DNA of 64,000 nt from Symbiodinium natans (GCA_905221605.1 CAJNDS010000724.1:600001-664000); one strand, 5' to 3'; positions 29,301-38,015 are shown, counted from the stretch's first letter. The notes: generated by a model not told the origin, from the sequence alone. Numbers and translations: made by a program.

Positions 29301-29546
29301 ACCCCAATATTAAAAAACTAAGGGATGTAAATCCCTATATTGCCCTTATGAGGAAGGGGTATGTTCTTTTTTTGGGGTGGCTCTTAGGCAACAAGTACTA
29401 TAGGGGTCGGAAGAAATTGCTAACAGTATTCACTTCTGGTCCCTGTATAGTTGTACTACAACGGCCCCCAAAACCCTAAACCCTAAACCCTAAACCCTAA
29501 ACCCCAAACCCTAAACCCTAAACCCTAAACCCCAAGCAAAAAGTAG

Positions 29547-29657
29547 TTTGCAGCAGCCCAGTTGCACCCCTCTGATGACATTCTCGATGTCGAGGCTTTT
29601 CGGGCCCGTTTAGGAGGGCCAGGGCCTTTGCGAGCTCTTTGCTGCGCGACGTGGGTT
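29547..29657 (+). CDS. Putative exon, product unknown
   Basis: After AAAAGTAG the frame reads FAAAQLHPSDDILDVEAFRA then RLGGPGPLRALCCATWV, ending at GTTGTAGGG. Strong protein-like composition. Confidence 0.45.
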
Positions 29658-29693
29658 GTAGGGTGTAGGGTTTAGGGTTTAGGGTTTTGGAGT

Positions 29694-29920
29694 TCGTGGA
29701 TGTTGATCTAAGTTGTGGCGCCCTTTCTTGGGTCTCTCATATCGTATCTCATAACGATACGGTATACCAATACGACCCACGATCAAAATTAATCCCTGTT
29801 TCGCACAGAGAGCCCGGCGATCGCTCCCTTTGAGGTTGCTCGAATTTTTCCGGCTTTCAGGCGAGCGTCATTTGGACGGTTCTCTAAACACGGAGCCTTG
29901 TATTCATGGAACCCAAGGGT
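29694..29920 (+). CDS. Coding-like stretch in two frames
   Basis: First frame: EFVDVDLSCGALSWVSHIVS, HNDTVYQYDPRSKLIPVSHR, EPGDRSL, TGA. A second frame continues FEVARIFPAFRRASFGRFSK then HGALYSWNPR. Either two exons or one frameshifted segment. It carries a short perfect repeat (ATCGTATC / ACGATACGGTAT). Confidence 0.35.
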
Positions 29921-29995
29921 TTATGGTTCTTAAACCCTAAACCCTAAACCCTAAACCCTAAACCCTAAACCCTAAACCCCAAACCCTTGGTCCCC

Positions 29996-30117
29996 AAGGA
30001 TAAGGCAGCTTCATTTAGAGAACTGCCCGAGTGCCCAGTCTGGGCCATCCGTTCGTAGGCAGCGGAAGATGTAGAGCGCTCCATCGTCTCGTTGTTGCGC
30101 GAAAAAAAACGACCGGG
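29996..30117 (+). CDS. Coding-like stretch with an in-frame TAG
   Basis: DKAASFRELPECPVWAIRS, TAG (30056), then AAEDVERSIVSLLREKKRP, all in one frame. The TAG is preceded by GTTCG and followed by GCAG, so a very short intron or a nonsense mutation are both possible. Confidence 0.35.
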
Positions 30118-30237
30118 TTTTGGAGTACTGCACTTTAATACTTTCTTTGGTTCTGGGTTCCTAGTATAACTACTTATACATAAAATTTCTAAAAAAGTAT
30201 ACACCTTTTTTCCAGAGTCTACTCCAAAGGTAGGACG
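30113..30237 (+). mobile_element. ME miniature element, copy 3
   Basis: GGGTTTTGGAGTACTGCACT, TTCTGGGTTCCTAGTATAAC and CAGAGTCTACTCCAAAGGTA; ends inverted. Confidence 0.65.
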
Positions 30238-30408
30238 ATGTCTGCATGTCCTGGATAGCCCGGGACTGACGGGAGAGAAGCCCCCTACGCACTCTTAAGT
30301 GCCACCCTAAACCCTAAACCCTAAACCCTAAACCCTAAACCCTAAACCCTAAACCCTAAACCCTCTAGAGCCTTAGAACCCTGGAACCCTAGAAGCCCCC
30401 CAAGCCTT

Positions 30409-30465
30409 ATGTCGGACACACGAGTTCACCTCCGAGACAGCAATGAAGCCTGTTGCCCCCTCTAG
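30409..30465 (+). CDS. Putative small ORF or first exon
   Basis: ATG 30409 reads MSDTRVHLRDSNEACCPL then TAG, which coincides with the left end of an MH element. Confidence 0.25.
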   Translation: MSDTRVHLRDSNEACCPL

Positions 30466-30640
30466 GACCCGGAGTAGGTCCTTATTCGCTTTTTGGGAGT
30501 TTAGGGTTGAGGGTTTAGGGTTTAGGGTCTCGGGTTCGTGTTTAGGGCGAGGACCCGGAGTCTTTAGGGTTGGGGTTCCGTTATAATCCCCTTACAACCA
30601 AACAGGGGACGCTTTTTGTTCCTAGGTTACTCCTGGGTTT
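30463..30640 (+). mobile_element. MH-family element, copy 5, interrupted by TTTAGGG repeat
   Basis: CTAGGACCCGGAGTAGGTCC, then a telomere-like block, then a repeated GAGGACCCGGAGT, then ACAACCAAACAGGGGACGC and GTTACTCCTGGGTTTAG. The 11-bp GGACCCGGAGT is present on both sides of the inserted array. Confidence 0.7.
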
Positions 30641-30675
30641 AGACCTCGATGCAAGTCTTAGGGGTTTCGGGGTTA

Positions 30676-30802
30676 GGGGGTTTGGTGGGTACTTATAACC
30701 CCAATTATAAGTCTACTTAGAACCTACTTAAGGGACTTTGGCGGCTTATAAGTGCAGTCATAATCGGGGGGTTATGCGTGCCCGGAACCTCCAAGTAGGT
30801 TT
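30676..30802. mobile_element. FB1 foldback element
   Basis: GGGTACTTATAACCCCAATT and TAAGTCTACTTAGAACCTAC on the left half; GTGCAGTCATAATCGGGGG and CGGAACCTCCAAGTAG on the right half. Confidence 0.65.
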
Positions 30803-30875
30803 CGTAGACTGGAAGTACGAGTGCAATGCCAGTTGAAGGTTTTAGTGTTGCGCAGGGCTTTGCTAGCAGGTTGTG

Positions 30876-31085
30876 ATGTTCTTGAGGGTTTTCGAGTTTA
30901 CTAAGGGTAGCATCGGACCGGAACACGATGAGGAAGGAGTCTCGCAGAAGGAAATGCACTCACCATTAAGAGCCACACTATCTCCCCAAGATCCAAAAAA
31001 CCCTCTGCCCACTGGCGGGAAGGGGGGGAGCGTAACGATTGCGGGTCTTGCGTGGCGCGTCGATGATGGCATGTTCCATAAACGA
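30876..31085 (+). CDS. Putative exon from ATG 30876, product unknown
   Basis: Reads MFLRVFEFTKGSIGPEHDEE, GVSQKEMHSPLRATLSPQDP and then GGSVTIAGLAWRVDDGMFHK. The open frame continues to 31130, but from about 31,085 it lies in an MG element. No family recognised. Confidence 0.4.
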
Positions 31086-31190
31086 TTCTTGGTACTTCGT
31101 GCGTTGTTTTTGTTCTATGTTCCCCTATAAAGTAGCCAACCCCAAACAGGGCACCCTGATTATCATGTGGTTCTGGGCTACCAAGCGGCA
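31080..31190 (+). mobile_element. MG miniature element, copy 3
   Basis: CTTGGTACTTCG, CCTATAAAGTAGCCAACCCC and GGGCACCCTGATTATC; right end GGGCTACCAAG inverted to the left. Confidence 0.6.
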
Positions 31191-31221
31191 GGGTGCCCTG
31201 GGGCTTCGAGTTCAGGGTAGA

Positions 31222-31332
31222 CCACTAGGACCGGGAGGAGGCCCTTTTTCATTAAGGGTCGGGGTTCCCTTATAATTTCGTTGAAACCAAAACGCGTACC
31301 CTTTTGATTCCTAGGCTACTCCCGGGTCTAGT
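31222..31332 (+). mobile_element. MH-family element, copy 6
   Basis: ACTAGGACCGGGAGGAGGCCC to CTAGGCTACTCCCGGGTCTAG; inverted ends are clear. Confidence 0.65.
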
Positions 31333-31389
31333 AGCCCTAAACCCTAAACCCTAAACCCTAGACCCTAAACCCTAAACCCTAAACCCTTT

Positions 31390-31512
31390 GAAGTACCAAG
31401 AACCAGCCCCCATTTCCGAGCTCTTGCAGAGGTCCGCTGCGGCAACGTCGGAACAGTTGCTTCGTTGCTCGAGCTGGGGGCCGTACCTACCGAGGCGCCC
31501 ATTGCTGAGGGT
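31390..31512 (+). CDS. Putative exon, ankyrin-like half repeat
   Basis: Reads EVPRTSPHFRALAEVRCGNV, GTVASLLELGAVPTEAPIAE G. The run LAEVRCGNVGTVASLLELGA fits the helix-turn-helix of an ankyrin repeat (A...G....V..LL..GA). Bounded by a CCCTAAA array upstream. Ankyrin repeats bind partner proteins; the full protein is not assembled here. Confidence 0.45.
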
Positions 31513-31567
31513 TTTTTTCCGGGGATAGGGTCTGAATTTCCAAGAACTTAGGGTTTATATAGGTACT

Positions 31568-31626
31568 GTGTTTAGGGTTTAGGGTTTAGGGTTTAGGGTT
31601 TAGGGTTTAGGGTTTAGGGTTTAGGT
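31568..31626 (+). repeat. TTTAGGG array, 8 units
   Basis: Near-perfect heptamers. Confidence 0.9.
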
Positions 31627-31775
31627 ACAGGGTTTAAGGTAAGCTTTCCCTCCCGTTCAAGGTCGCGAGGGTCGGTGCCCTCTTGCTCCCCGCACTGGGC
31701 CTAAACCCTAAACCCTGGACCCCAAACCCTAACCCCTAAACCCTAAACCCTAAACTCTATCCTCTTTAAAAGGCT

Positions 31776-31841
31776 GCAGACCAAGGCATCCTGAACAACT
31801 GGGTTCGAACTGAAAACTTGCCGTCATTTGGGATCATATAG
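31776..31841 (+). CDS. Putative exon, product unknown
   Basis: After AAAGGCTGCAG or GGCT the frame reads ADQGILNNWVRTENLPSFGI then TAG, which is the first bases of an MB element. Confidence 0.35.
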   Translation, partial: ADQGILNNWVRTENLPSFGII

Positions 31842-31948
31842 TTAGTAGCTGAGTACACTTTACACTTTTTGGGGATAAATACTATAACCCCCTATAGAAC
31901 TGAAAGTGTACACCTTTTTGGGGCTTATGAACTCAGCAGCTAAGTATA
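31842..31948 (+). mobile_element. MB miniature element, copy 3 (best)
   Basis: GTAGCTGAGTACACTTTACA at the left and CTTATGAACTCAGCAGCTAA at the right (inverted over about 11 bp), with GAAAGTGTACACCTTTTTGG inside. Confidence 0.7.
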
Positions 31949-31971
31949 GTAAATCACCGTGCTTCCTTATT

Positions 31972-32058
31972 ATGGTACGTTCGATCAAGACCCTGAACAA
32001 GAGCCCACACAATTGGGTTGGCAGTGCGGTTGTGCCGGCGTGTATTACACATACGTAG
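31972..32058 (+). CDS. Putative exon from ATG 31972
   Basis: Reads MVRSIKTLNKSPHNWVGSAV then VPACITHT and TAG. No family recognised. Confidence 0.35.
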   Translation: MVRSIKTLNKSPHNWVGSAVVPACITHT

Positions 32059-32240
32059 GGGCTGAGACGGGCCTCGCAACACCGCTACTTAGTCACTAGC
32101 CCAAGATCGAGTAAATCCTTTGATTGTTTACAGGTACCTGCAAAACCCCTGCGAACCCAGCGAAGCTTATTAACCCTAAACCCTAAACCTAAACCCTAAA
32201 CCCTAAGGCCTAAAGCCCTAAGCCCTAAAGGAAAAACTCA

Positions 32241-32527
32241 GCCAGTAAGATTCGATGCGCAGACTTGGTCTGGCTGCACTGTGGCACGTGCACCCTTGGA
32301 CCCACCGGATCCAGCTGCGGGGGAAACAAGACTCAGCTATCGGGACAAACCTTATGTGTACACCCAGGCAACTGGAGAGGCTCGTTGGGTGATCGTTGAT
32401 AGAGACAGTGGACTTCGCATCATCCTCAGCCCAGATGAAGGCGGACCTCTGTATGCCGCTTATCAGTTCCTGGCTCTGCGGGGCCTGGCTATAGGCCTGA
32501 ACAGGGATGAGCTGCAACCAGGCAATG
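32241..32527 (+). CDS. Putative exon, 95 codons, product unknown
   Basis: Open from RFDAQTWSGCTVARAPLDPP through GETRLSYRDKPYVYTQATGE, ARWVIVDRDSGLRIILSPDE to GLAIGLNRDELQPGN. The upstream CAACTCAG-like ACTCAG is a candidate acceptor and GTATAC (32528) or GCAATG (32522) a candidate donor. The acidic beta-rich pattern looks like a folded domain, but I do not recognise it. Confidence 0.55.
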
Positions 32528-32680
32528 GTATACGTTCGGCGACTTGCTTGTGCCCCTGCCAATGGGTTTTGGACATGGGGTTCAGGGTGTAGGGTTTAGG
32601 GTTTAGGGCTAGGGTTTAGGGTTTAGGGTTTGGGGTTAGACCCTAAACCGAAAGCCCTATGATGGCCTCTCACCTTGCAG

Positions 32681-32730
32681 GCAGCCCTTCGAGAGCTGGT
32701 GAAGTGTCTGAGCTGCGAAGCTGATAACCC
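32681..32730 (+). CDS. Putative exon after CACCTTGCAG
   Basis: Reads AALRELVKCLSCEADN. Good pyrimidine-rich acceptor. The phase does not match the exon at 32527 in this frame, so another exon or another frame is needed. Confidence 0.35.
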
Positions 32731-32854
32731 TCAACCCTGTCTTAGGGATTAGGGTTCAGGGTTTAGGGTTTAGGTTTAGGGTTTAGGGTTTAGGGATTAG
32801 GGTTTAGGGTTTAGGGTTTAGGGTTGTTGAAGTAACAACCCTCAACCTCTGACC

Positions 32855-32926
32855 CTTGGCGCTATCAGCTACAATGGGATTGACGTGGTCTTTCTGCAGG
32901 TGTTTCGGGTAGGGCTTCCAGTGTAA
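32855..32926 (+). CDS. Putative exon, product unknown
   Basis: Reads LGAISYNGIDVVFLQVFRVG then LPV and TAA. TTTCTGCAG inside at 32890-32898 may be an acceptor. Confidence 0.35.
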   Translation, partial: LGAISYNGIDVVFLQVFRVGLPV

Positions 32927-33006
32927 GGATGCGGGGTTTACGGTCTAGGGTTGGGGTTTAGGGTTTAGGGTTTGGGGTTTAGGGTTTAGGGTTTAGGGTT
33001 TAGGGT

Positions 33007-33093
33007 CGAGGCATGCGAGGCAGAGCGCGCCGCGCGACGCGAAGTGTTGTGTCAGAGATCTCCCAGCTCACTCGAGGGCCTCTGAAGCCCTAA
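33007..33093 (+). CDS. Putative exon, Arg-rich
   Basis: Reads RGMRGRARRATRSVVSEISQ then LTRGPLKP, after a TTTAGGG array. Confidence 0.35.
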   Translation, partial: RGMRGRARRATRSVVSEISQLTRGPLKP

Positions 33094-33120
33094 GCCTTGA
33101 ACCCTCTCAAAACTCTTTTT

Positions 33121-33238
33121 GGAGGTTCGTGGTACTTAATACCCCACACTGTACTTCTAACCCACTTCTAATGTAAGCCCCTTAAGTCGGGTGCTAAGTG
33201 CAATTACTTTTGCTGAGTAAGTACCATGAAACTCCAAG
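33121..33238. mobile_element. FB1 foldback element
   Basis: TTTGGAGGTTCGTGGTACTT and AAGTACCATGAAACTCCAAG are inverted termini about 117 bp apart. Confidence 0.8.
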
Positions 33239-33314
33239 TAGGGGTAGTTGCATGCGCCCTTACTGTGGTCTCTTACCTCCTCTACGGGGTTCTGATGTAT
33301 GGGTCCTTAATTTG

Positions 33315-33470
33315 TACTTGGAGGTTCATGGGACTTAGTAACCAATTCTAACTGTACTTATGACCCTGCTGATGAGTGGTATAACCCCTATCAGGCCCTT
33401 TAGGGGGTTTTATAAGTAGGGTTATAGTAGAGTTATAATTGGTGAGTAAGTACCATGAACCTCCAAGTAT
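33315..33470. mobile_element. FB1 foldback element, well preserved
   Basis: TACTTGGAGGTTCATGG and CCATGAACCTCCAAGTA are perfectly inverted termini; homology extends inward (ACTTAGTAACCAATT / AATTGGTGAGTAAGT). Confidence 0.85.
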
Positions 33471-33556
33471 AGGGACCTTGTAACTTTACCCTTAGACAAA
33501 CACTCTAAAACCCACAAACCTCCAGACCAACAACTCCCCACCACACTTGAAGTTTC

Positions 33557-33630
33557 ATGGGTAGTTTAAGCAACGTGAAAAGTTCCCTGATGAAGACTAT
33601 GAATCGGCACTATGACTGGGGTACTCAGGT
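33557..33630 (+). CDS. Putative first exon
   Basis: ATG 33557 reads MGSLSNVKSSLMKTMNRHYD then WGTQ, with a possible donor CAG|GTTTGT at 33630. Confidence 0.35.
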
Positions 33631-33654
33631 TTGTTTTGCCCTTTTTCTCTTGAA

Positions 33655-34080
33655 AGGGGGGTGGGGGGGGGGGGGGGGGGCTATGTTCTTGTGGGCGCTT
33701 TGTTCCTTTGATGGAATGGTCCAAAATGGTGGAGGGGGGGGGGGGTGTGTCCGGCAAGGCCGAAGGAAGGAAAGACAAAAAAACAAGAAAGAACGGAACG
33801 ACAGGTAGCCGTGAAGATCCATGCAAGGGGGGTGAGGAGGCCGGAACGAATAAAGGGACAGACCAAGCAAATACACAAAGTACGAAAGGAAAGGAACAGC
33901 AAAGGAGAAGCACGTATAGAAAGAATGAGCAAAGATGCACCATAACGGCCGGCATCACAGGTCACTTGATTGAGAAGCCGCTGCGTGAAACTGTAGAAGA
34001 AAAACCTGGTACAAATAAAAAACCACACTGGAGTGAAGCAAACCCACAGCAAAAAAAAAAAAAGAAACCTAATATGCTTT
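33655..34080. other. Purine-rich low-complexity stretch
   Basis: G runs at 33657-33680 and 33733-33746, then about 300 bp dominated by A and G on the + strand with an A13 run near 34053. Frames are open on both strands because stops are depleted; I do not call a gene. A direct repeat GCATTGTGTTTGCA lies at 34087 and 34154. Confidence 0.6.
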
Positions 34081-34315
34081 GGCGAGCATTGTGTTTGCAC
34101 ATGGGGGGACCCCCCCCAACCCCCTGTTTTTTAAGCCGTGCAGTTGCATTTGCAAGCATTGTGTTTGCAAACGTTGAGTGAAGCCTTCAAACTACCCCTA
34201 AACCATGAAACCATTAAACCCTTAAAACCCCTAAACCCCTAAACCCTTAAACCCTTAAGCCCCTGAACCCTTAAACCCTTAAACCCCTATGAAACTCCAA
34301 GCGCCTGGCCCTGAT

Positions 34316-34400
34316 GGTCCATGTACCTAAATAGGGAATACTTGGGGCCTTAAAGTTCTTCCTAAATAAGGACTTTGGGGCCCAAGTATGTAGTAATGAG
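34316..34400. mobile_element. MJ miniature element, copy 2
   Basis: GGGAATACTTGGGGCC and GGGGCCCAAGTAT are inverted ends; matches 3812-3880. Confidence 0.65.
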
Positions 34401-34481
34401 AGTCCTAAACCCCAAACCCCAAACCCTAAACCCCAAACCCTAAACCCTAAACCCTAAACCCTAAACCCATGGACCCTTAGG

Positions 34482-34562
34482 GCGGTTTCCGAGTTGCTTT
34501 CCCAGGCTGCCCGCTGCCTCCATGCGGCGCATGATGGAGGAGCTCCGCTGCATATGGGGGTT
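34482..34562 (+). CDS. Putative exon, helical
   Basis: Reads AVSELLSQAARCLHAAHDGG then APLHMG, between a CCCTAAA and a TTTAGGG array. Confidence 0.35.
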
Positions 34563-34675
34563 TAGGGTTTAGGGTTTAGGGTTTAGGGTTTGGGGTTTGG
34601 GGTTTAGGGTTGAGGGTTTGGGGTTTAGGGCTTAGGGTTTGGGGTTTAAGGTTTAGGGTTTAGGGTTTAGGGATT

Positions 34676-34785
34676 GGGCTTTACGAAAATAGGGGTACCC
34701 TTTTTGCGGGGCCCCTTTCAAGAGTATTTAGTCTGTTTGGAGTTTTATAAGGGGTACCCCTACTTTGGGAAATGCCCAAATCAAG
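34676..34785. mobile_element. MF miniature element
   Basis: TTTACGAAAATAGGGGTACCC and GGGGTACCCCTACTTTGGGAA form inverted ends. Related sequences at 21893, 23575, 35990 and 62866-63060. Confidence 0.55.
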
Positions 34786-35065
34786 CTCAAGAAACTAGGG
34801 GGGTCTGGAGTGCAGGGGGTAGGAGGTTTGTAGGGTTCGCAGGGCTTATAGCATTATAGGGCTTTAAGGGTATCTGCTATACTACATTGTGCAATTTAGA
34901 GACTTAGTCGCTCAGTACCTCTAATTTTGGGGTATATATACCCTTACCATAGTTGAAAGGTTGACCTTCTCGGCCTAGGGTACTCAGCACGTAAGGATAG
35001 CATTAAACCCTAAACCCTAAACCCTAAACCCTAAACCCTAAACCCTAAACCCTAAACCCTTCAGG

Positions 35066-35143
35066 GTGGGGCGCAGTCGCTTTGTGTTGTGCGGATCGGC
35101 TCTGGGTGTGCTTCTGCTTCGGCTTATCGAAAGAAATGGCCCC
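35066..35143 (+). CDS. Putative exon, hydrophobic
   Basis: Reads VGRSRFVLCGSALGVLLLRL then IERNGP after CCCTTCAG; membrane-helix-like. Confidence 0.35.
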
Positions 35144-35368
35144 AAAACCCGGGGGCTTAGAGCTTAGGGTTTAGGGCTTAGGGCTTAGAGCTTAACCCTA
35201 AACCCTAAACCCTAAATCCTAAACCCTAAACCCTAAACCCTAAATAGGGCTTGGGGCCTCGGGAGCCCCAAGCCCGAATACCAAACCCACGCTTCCCGCA
35301 GTTGGGGGGTGCATGGCAGCTGAGCAAAAAAAGGGTTTAGGGTTTAGGGTTTAGGGCTTCTTACAATA

Positions 35369-35552
35369 CTTGGAGGTTCATGGTTACTTATAACCTTAGG
35401 TTTAGGGTTTGGGGTAGGTTTAGGGGGTTCATGGTTACTTACAACCCCAACGATGAGTCTACTCATAGCCTACTTAGGGGACTTTGGGGTCTTAGACGGC
35501 TTAGAAGTACAGTTGGAATTTGGGTTATAAGTGCCCTGAGCTTCCAAGTAAA
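35369..35552. mobile_element. FB1 foldback element with duplicated left end around a telomere-like block
   Basis: GGAGGTTCATGGTTACTTAT occurs at about 35372 and, with small changes, at 35425, on either side of a degenerate TTTAGGG block. The right end GAGCTTCCAAGTA is inverted. Confidence 0.75.
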
Positions 35553-35699
35553 AGCGCCAAGATCTAAGGTCGGATCCGTGGGTCCTTTTTGTGGCCCCTT
35601 AGATTTTATTATTTTTTTATTATTATTACATTGTTTTATATCTGGGTTGTGCTTTGGGATAATTTTCAATTTCCCTGCTTCCTTGCCAGGGAACCTATT

Positions 35700-35850
35700 G
35701 ATAAAGAAATTTCAAAGGGTTTAAAGCACAACTCAGTTATAGCGATCAGAAGTATGGGCCCTTGTGATATGAAGCATATATAAGGGTTATTGGGTTATAT
35801 AGCAAGGGGCCAAAGTAAGGGCCCATACTTGGGACCCTAAATAAGACCCC
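35700..35850. mobile_element. MM miniature element
   Basis: AGTATGGGCCCTT and AAGGGCCCATACTT are inverted; GGGTTTAAAGCACAACTCAG upstream is repeated at 57567. Related ends at 14513 and 14764. Confidence 0.55.
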
Positions 35851-36190
35851 TAAACCCCAAGACCCGCAGGACCACTAAACCCTACGACCCCTAAACCTAA
35901 ATCCTGGTCTTGGGGGATAATCTTATTACACCCAACCGCCAAGATCTTAAGACCACGAAACCCTATGACCCAAAATGGCTATTGCCCAGAATAGGGGTAC
36001 CCCCCAATAGATCCCAAAACATTACAATCCTTATGATTTAATGGAACCCCTCAGGGTACCCTTATTTTCGGAACCCCTAAACTAAACCCTAAGCCCTAAA
36101 CCCGAAACCCTAAACCCTAAACCCTAAACCCTAAACCCTAACCCTAAACCCTAAACCCTAAACCCCCAAATCCCGAGTTTTCAAATCCAG

Positions 36191-36268
36191 GCGGTGATCG
36201 CCCCCTACTTGGACCGTGTTGGAAAGGGCTCGCTGCCACTCTTCGCCTGCCTCCAAGCTCGTACCTCG
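36191..36268 (+). CDS. Putative exon after CAAATCCAG
   Basis: Reads AVIAPYLDRVGKGSLPLFAC then LQARTSC. May belong with the ADP-ribosyltransferase-like exons at 36636 and 36900. Confidence 0.45.
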
Positions 36269-36635
36269 TGCCCTGAACCCTAAACCCTTAACCCTAAACC
36301 CTAAACCCTAAATCCCAAACCCTAAACCCTGAAACCCTTAGCCCTTAAACGTTTAAACCCTAAACCCTTAAAACCCTCAAACCCTTGAACGCTTAAACCC
36401 TTAAACCGTTAAACCCTAAACCCTAGGCGCCTAAATCAGGGGTGTGTTTTAGTCTCAAAGTCCCAGAGGGGACCAGCACGTTGCAATTTTACGGCCTCAG
36501 TAAGTAGGGTTTCAGGCTTTGTACTGTTTGGGGTTTAGCGTGAACCCTACCCTAAACCCTAAACCCTAAACTCTAAACCCTAAACCCTAAACTTAAACCC
36601 TAAGCCCCTATAGGGTTTAGGGTCTTACGTTCTAG

Positions 36636-36685
36636 TGTCGCCGCGCAACCAGCCTCGCCAACGCGGGCATTCGAGGCTTGAAACT
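36636..36685 (+). CDS. Possible ADP-ribosyltransferase exon, N-terminal motif
   Basis: One frame reads RRATSLANAGIRGLKL, similar to the TS..NA..I...G segment that follows the substrate-binding His in PARP-type folds; it ends at the consensus donor GTAAGT (36686). Another frame of the same stretch is also open (YVLVSPRNQPRQRGHSRLET), so the frame is not certain. Confidence 0.35.
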
Positions 36686-36713
36686 GTAAGTTGAACTCGT
36701 GCAGGGGGGGGCG

Positions 36714-36844
36714 GCAACATGGGATGTATACCTCCTCTAAAGGGTTCTGAAGTATGGGTTTAGGGTTTAGGGTTTAGGGTGTAGGGTTTAGGGTTTAGGG
36801 CAGCATGGGATGTATACCTCCTTTAAAGAGTTCTGAAGTATGGG
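36714..36844. repeat. 45-bp direct duplication flanking a TTTAGGG array
   Basis: GGGATGTATACCTCCTCTAA... at 36714-36758 and its near copy at 36800-36844 (about 42 of 45 identical) enclose a six-unit TTTAGGG array. Confidence 0.9.
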
Positions 36845-36899
36845 CGGTTGGGTGTTACAAGGGCTGCCGAGTTAAGGGCCCACTCCAATTCTGTTTCAG

Positions 36900-36966
36900 T
36901 CGGACTGGGCGCCGTCTACTTTGGACAATCGGCCCGCTACGCTAGCCGTGATGCCTGTGGACACCC
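36900..36966 (+). CDS. Possible ADP-ribosyltransferase exon, YF motif
   Basis: After CAATTCTGTTTCAG the frame reads GLGAVYFGQSARYASRDACG. PARP-type catalytic domains have G.G.YFA..A.YS at this place; Y and F are kept while the small residue after YF is G. The family transfers ADP-ribose from NAD. An alternative frame (SDWAPSTLDNRPATLAVMPV) is also open. Confidence 0.4.
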
Positions 36967-37236
36967 CTAAGTAGGTTATTTATCACAGTAGACTCATAAT
37001 TTTTGTTATACGTATCCATGAACTTGCCTGAGATTTGGGGGTTTATACTATTCGGGGTCTATATTGGGGGGTCTATATTAGGGGCCCCCCACTTTTCGTA
37101 AACCCCTTGGTAGGAAGTAACCATGAACCTCCAAGTAGGGATAGCATGCATATTTATAACCCTCAACCCGAAACCCTAAACCCTGAACCCTAAACCCTAA
37201 ACCCTAACTGGGGTAGAAGTAGCCATGAAACTCCCA

Positions 37237-37320
37237 GATCTTTCTGCTGGGCATGAGGCCCGTATTGGCTTCGGGCTGCCCCTGGAGCAATCAGCGCCCA
37301 GCTCGGCTTCCGGGTTGATG
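37237..37320 (+). CDS. Putative exon, product unknown
   Basis: Reads DLSAGHEARIGFGLPLEQSA then PSSASGLM before a TTTAGGG array. Confidence 0.35.
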
Positions 37321-37430
37321 GTTAGGGTTCAGGGTTCAGGGTTTAGGGTTTAGGGTTTAGGGTTTAGGGTTTAGGGTTTAGGGTTTAGGATGTCGGGTTT
37401 AGGGTTCAGGGTTTAGGTTTAGGAGTTTCA

Positions 37431-37616
37431 AGCTTCGAGGTTTACATGGGTGATATTCCAGGTCCTTTGAACTTCATACTCATCCTTGTTCGTCCTAAAA
37501 AACCAGGGGAGCTTGTCGGATTAGATTTGCCAGCATTTCGTTATCGACCTTTAAGAACTGCAATCTACACTACCCAAGATGCCCATCGCACGAGTCCGCA
37601 TGACCCTAAACCCTAA
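37431..37616 (+). CDS. Putative exon, 61 codons, no start codon
   Basis: Open from SFEVYMGDIPGPLNFILILV through RPKKPGELVGLDLPAFRYRP to LRTAIYTTQDAHRTSPHDP. A LVRPKKPG...RPL pattern is faintly like the N-terminal part of retroelement reverse transcriptases, but the expected spacing is wrong. Function unknown. Confidence 0.45.
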   Translation, partial: SFEVYMGDIPGPLNFILILVRPKKPGELVGLDLPAFRYRPLRTAIYTTQDAHRTSPHDPKP

Positions 37617-37694
37617 GCCCTAACTGCCCTAGCTGCATAGAAGTTCCCTGAGCCCACAAAAATCCCCTAAACCCCAAACCCTAAACCCTAAACC

Positions 37695-37775
37695 TCTCGG
37701 GTTGCCTTCTTCGCATCACGCATCGGTCCGCTTGGCCCAAACTATCCCTTCCAATTAGAAAGGCAGGCTACACCC
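37695..37775 (+). CDS. Putative exon, product unknown
   Basis: Reads SRVAFFASRIGPLGPNYPFQ then LERQAT after a CCCTAAA array. Confidence 0.35.
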
Positions 37776-37889
37776 CAAAACCTTTTCAGAAAAGCTATTG
37801 TCAGGCTAAACCCGAAACTCTACACCCTAAGCCCTCAGCCCTTTGGTCGGGTTCGGTGTTGAAATAGTGCAGGTAGGTCTGGGGGTGGA

Positions 37890-38015
37890 GGTGGGGGGGG
37901 GGGGGGGCATGCATTCACATGTATGTATGTGTTTCTGTATATGTTTCTGCTTTCGTTTCTGTATATGTGCATGTACATGTATATGTACATGTGTATGCAT
38001 CTATACACATATAGT
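37890..38015. repeat. Poly-G run and TGTATATGT microsatellite
   Basis: G13 at 37895, then ATGTATGTGTTTCTGTATATG-type repeats. Confidence 0.8.

Noticed and set aside
31798-31812. GGTTCGAA, B-box-like tRNA signal (also near 3187)
   Set aside because: No A box, no cloverleaf arms at the required spacing.
33566-34159. Minus-strand hydrophobic frames of 65-139 codons
   Set aside because: Follow from purine-rich + strand (pyrimidine-rich minus strand gives Phe/Leu/Ser/Pro); no family resemblance.
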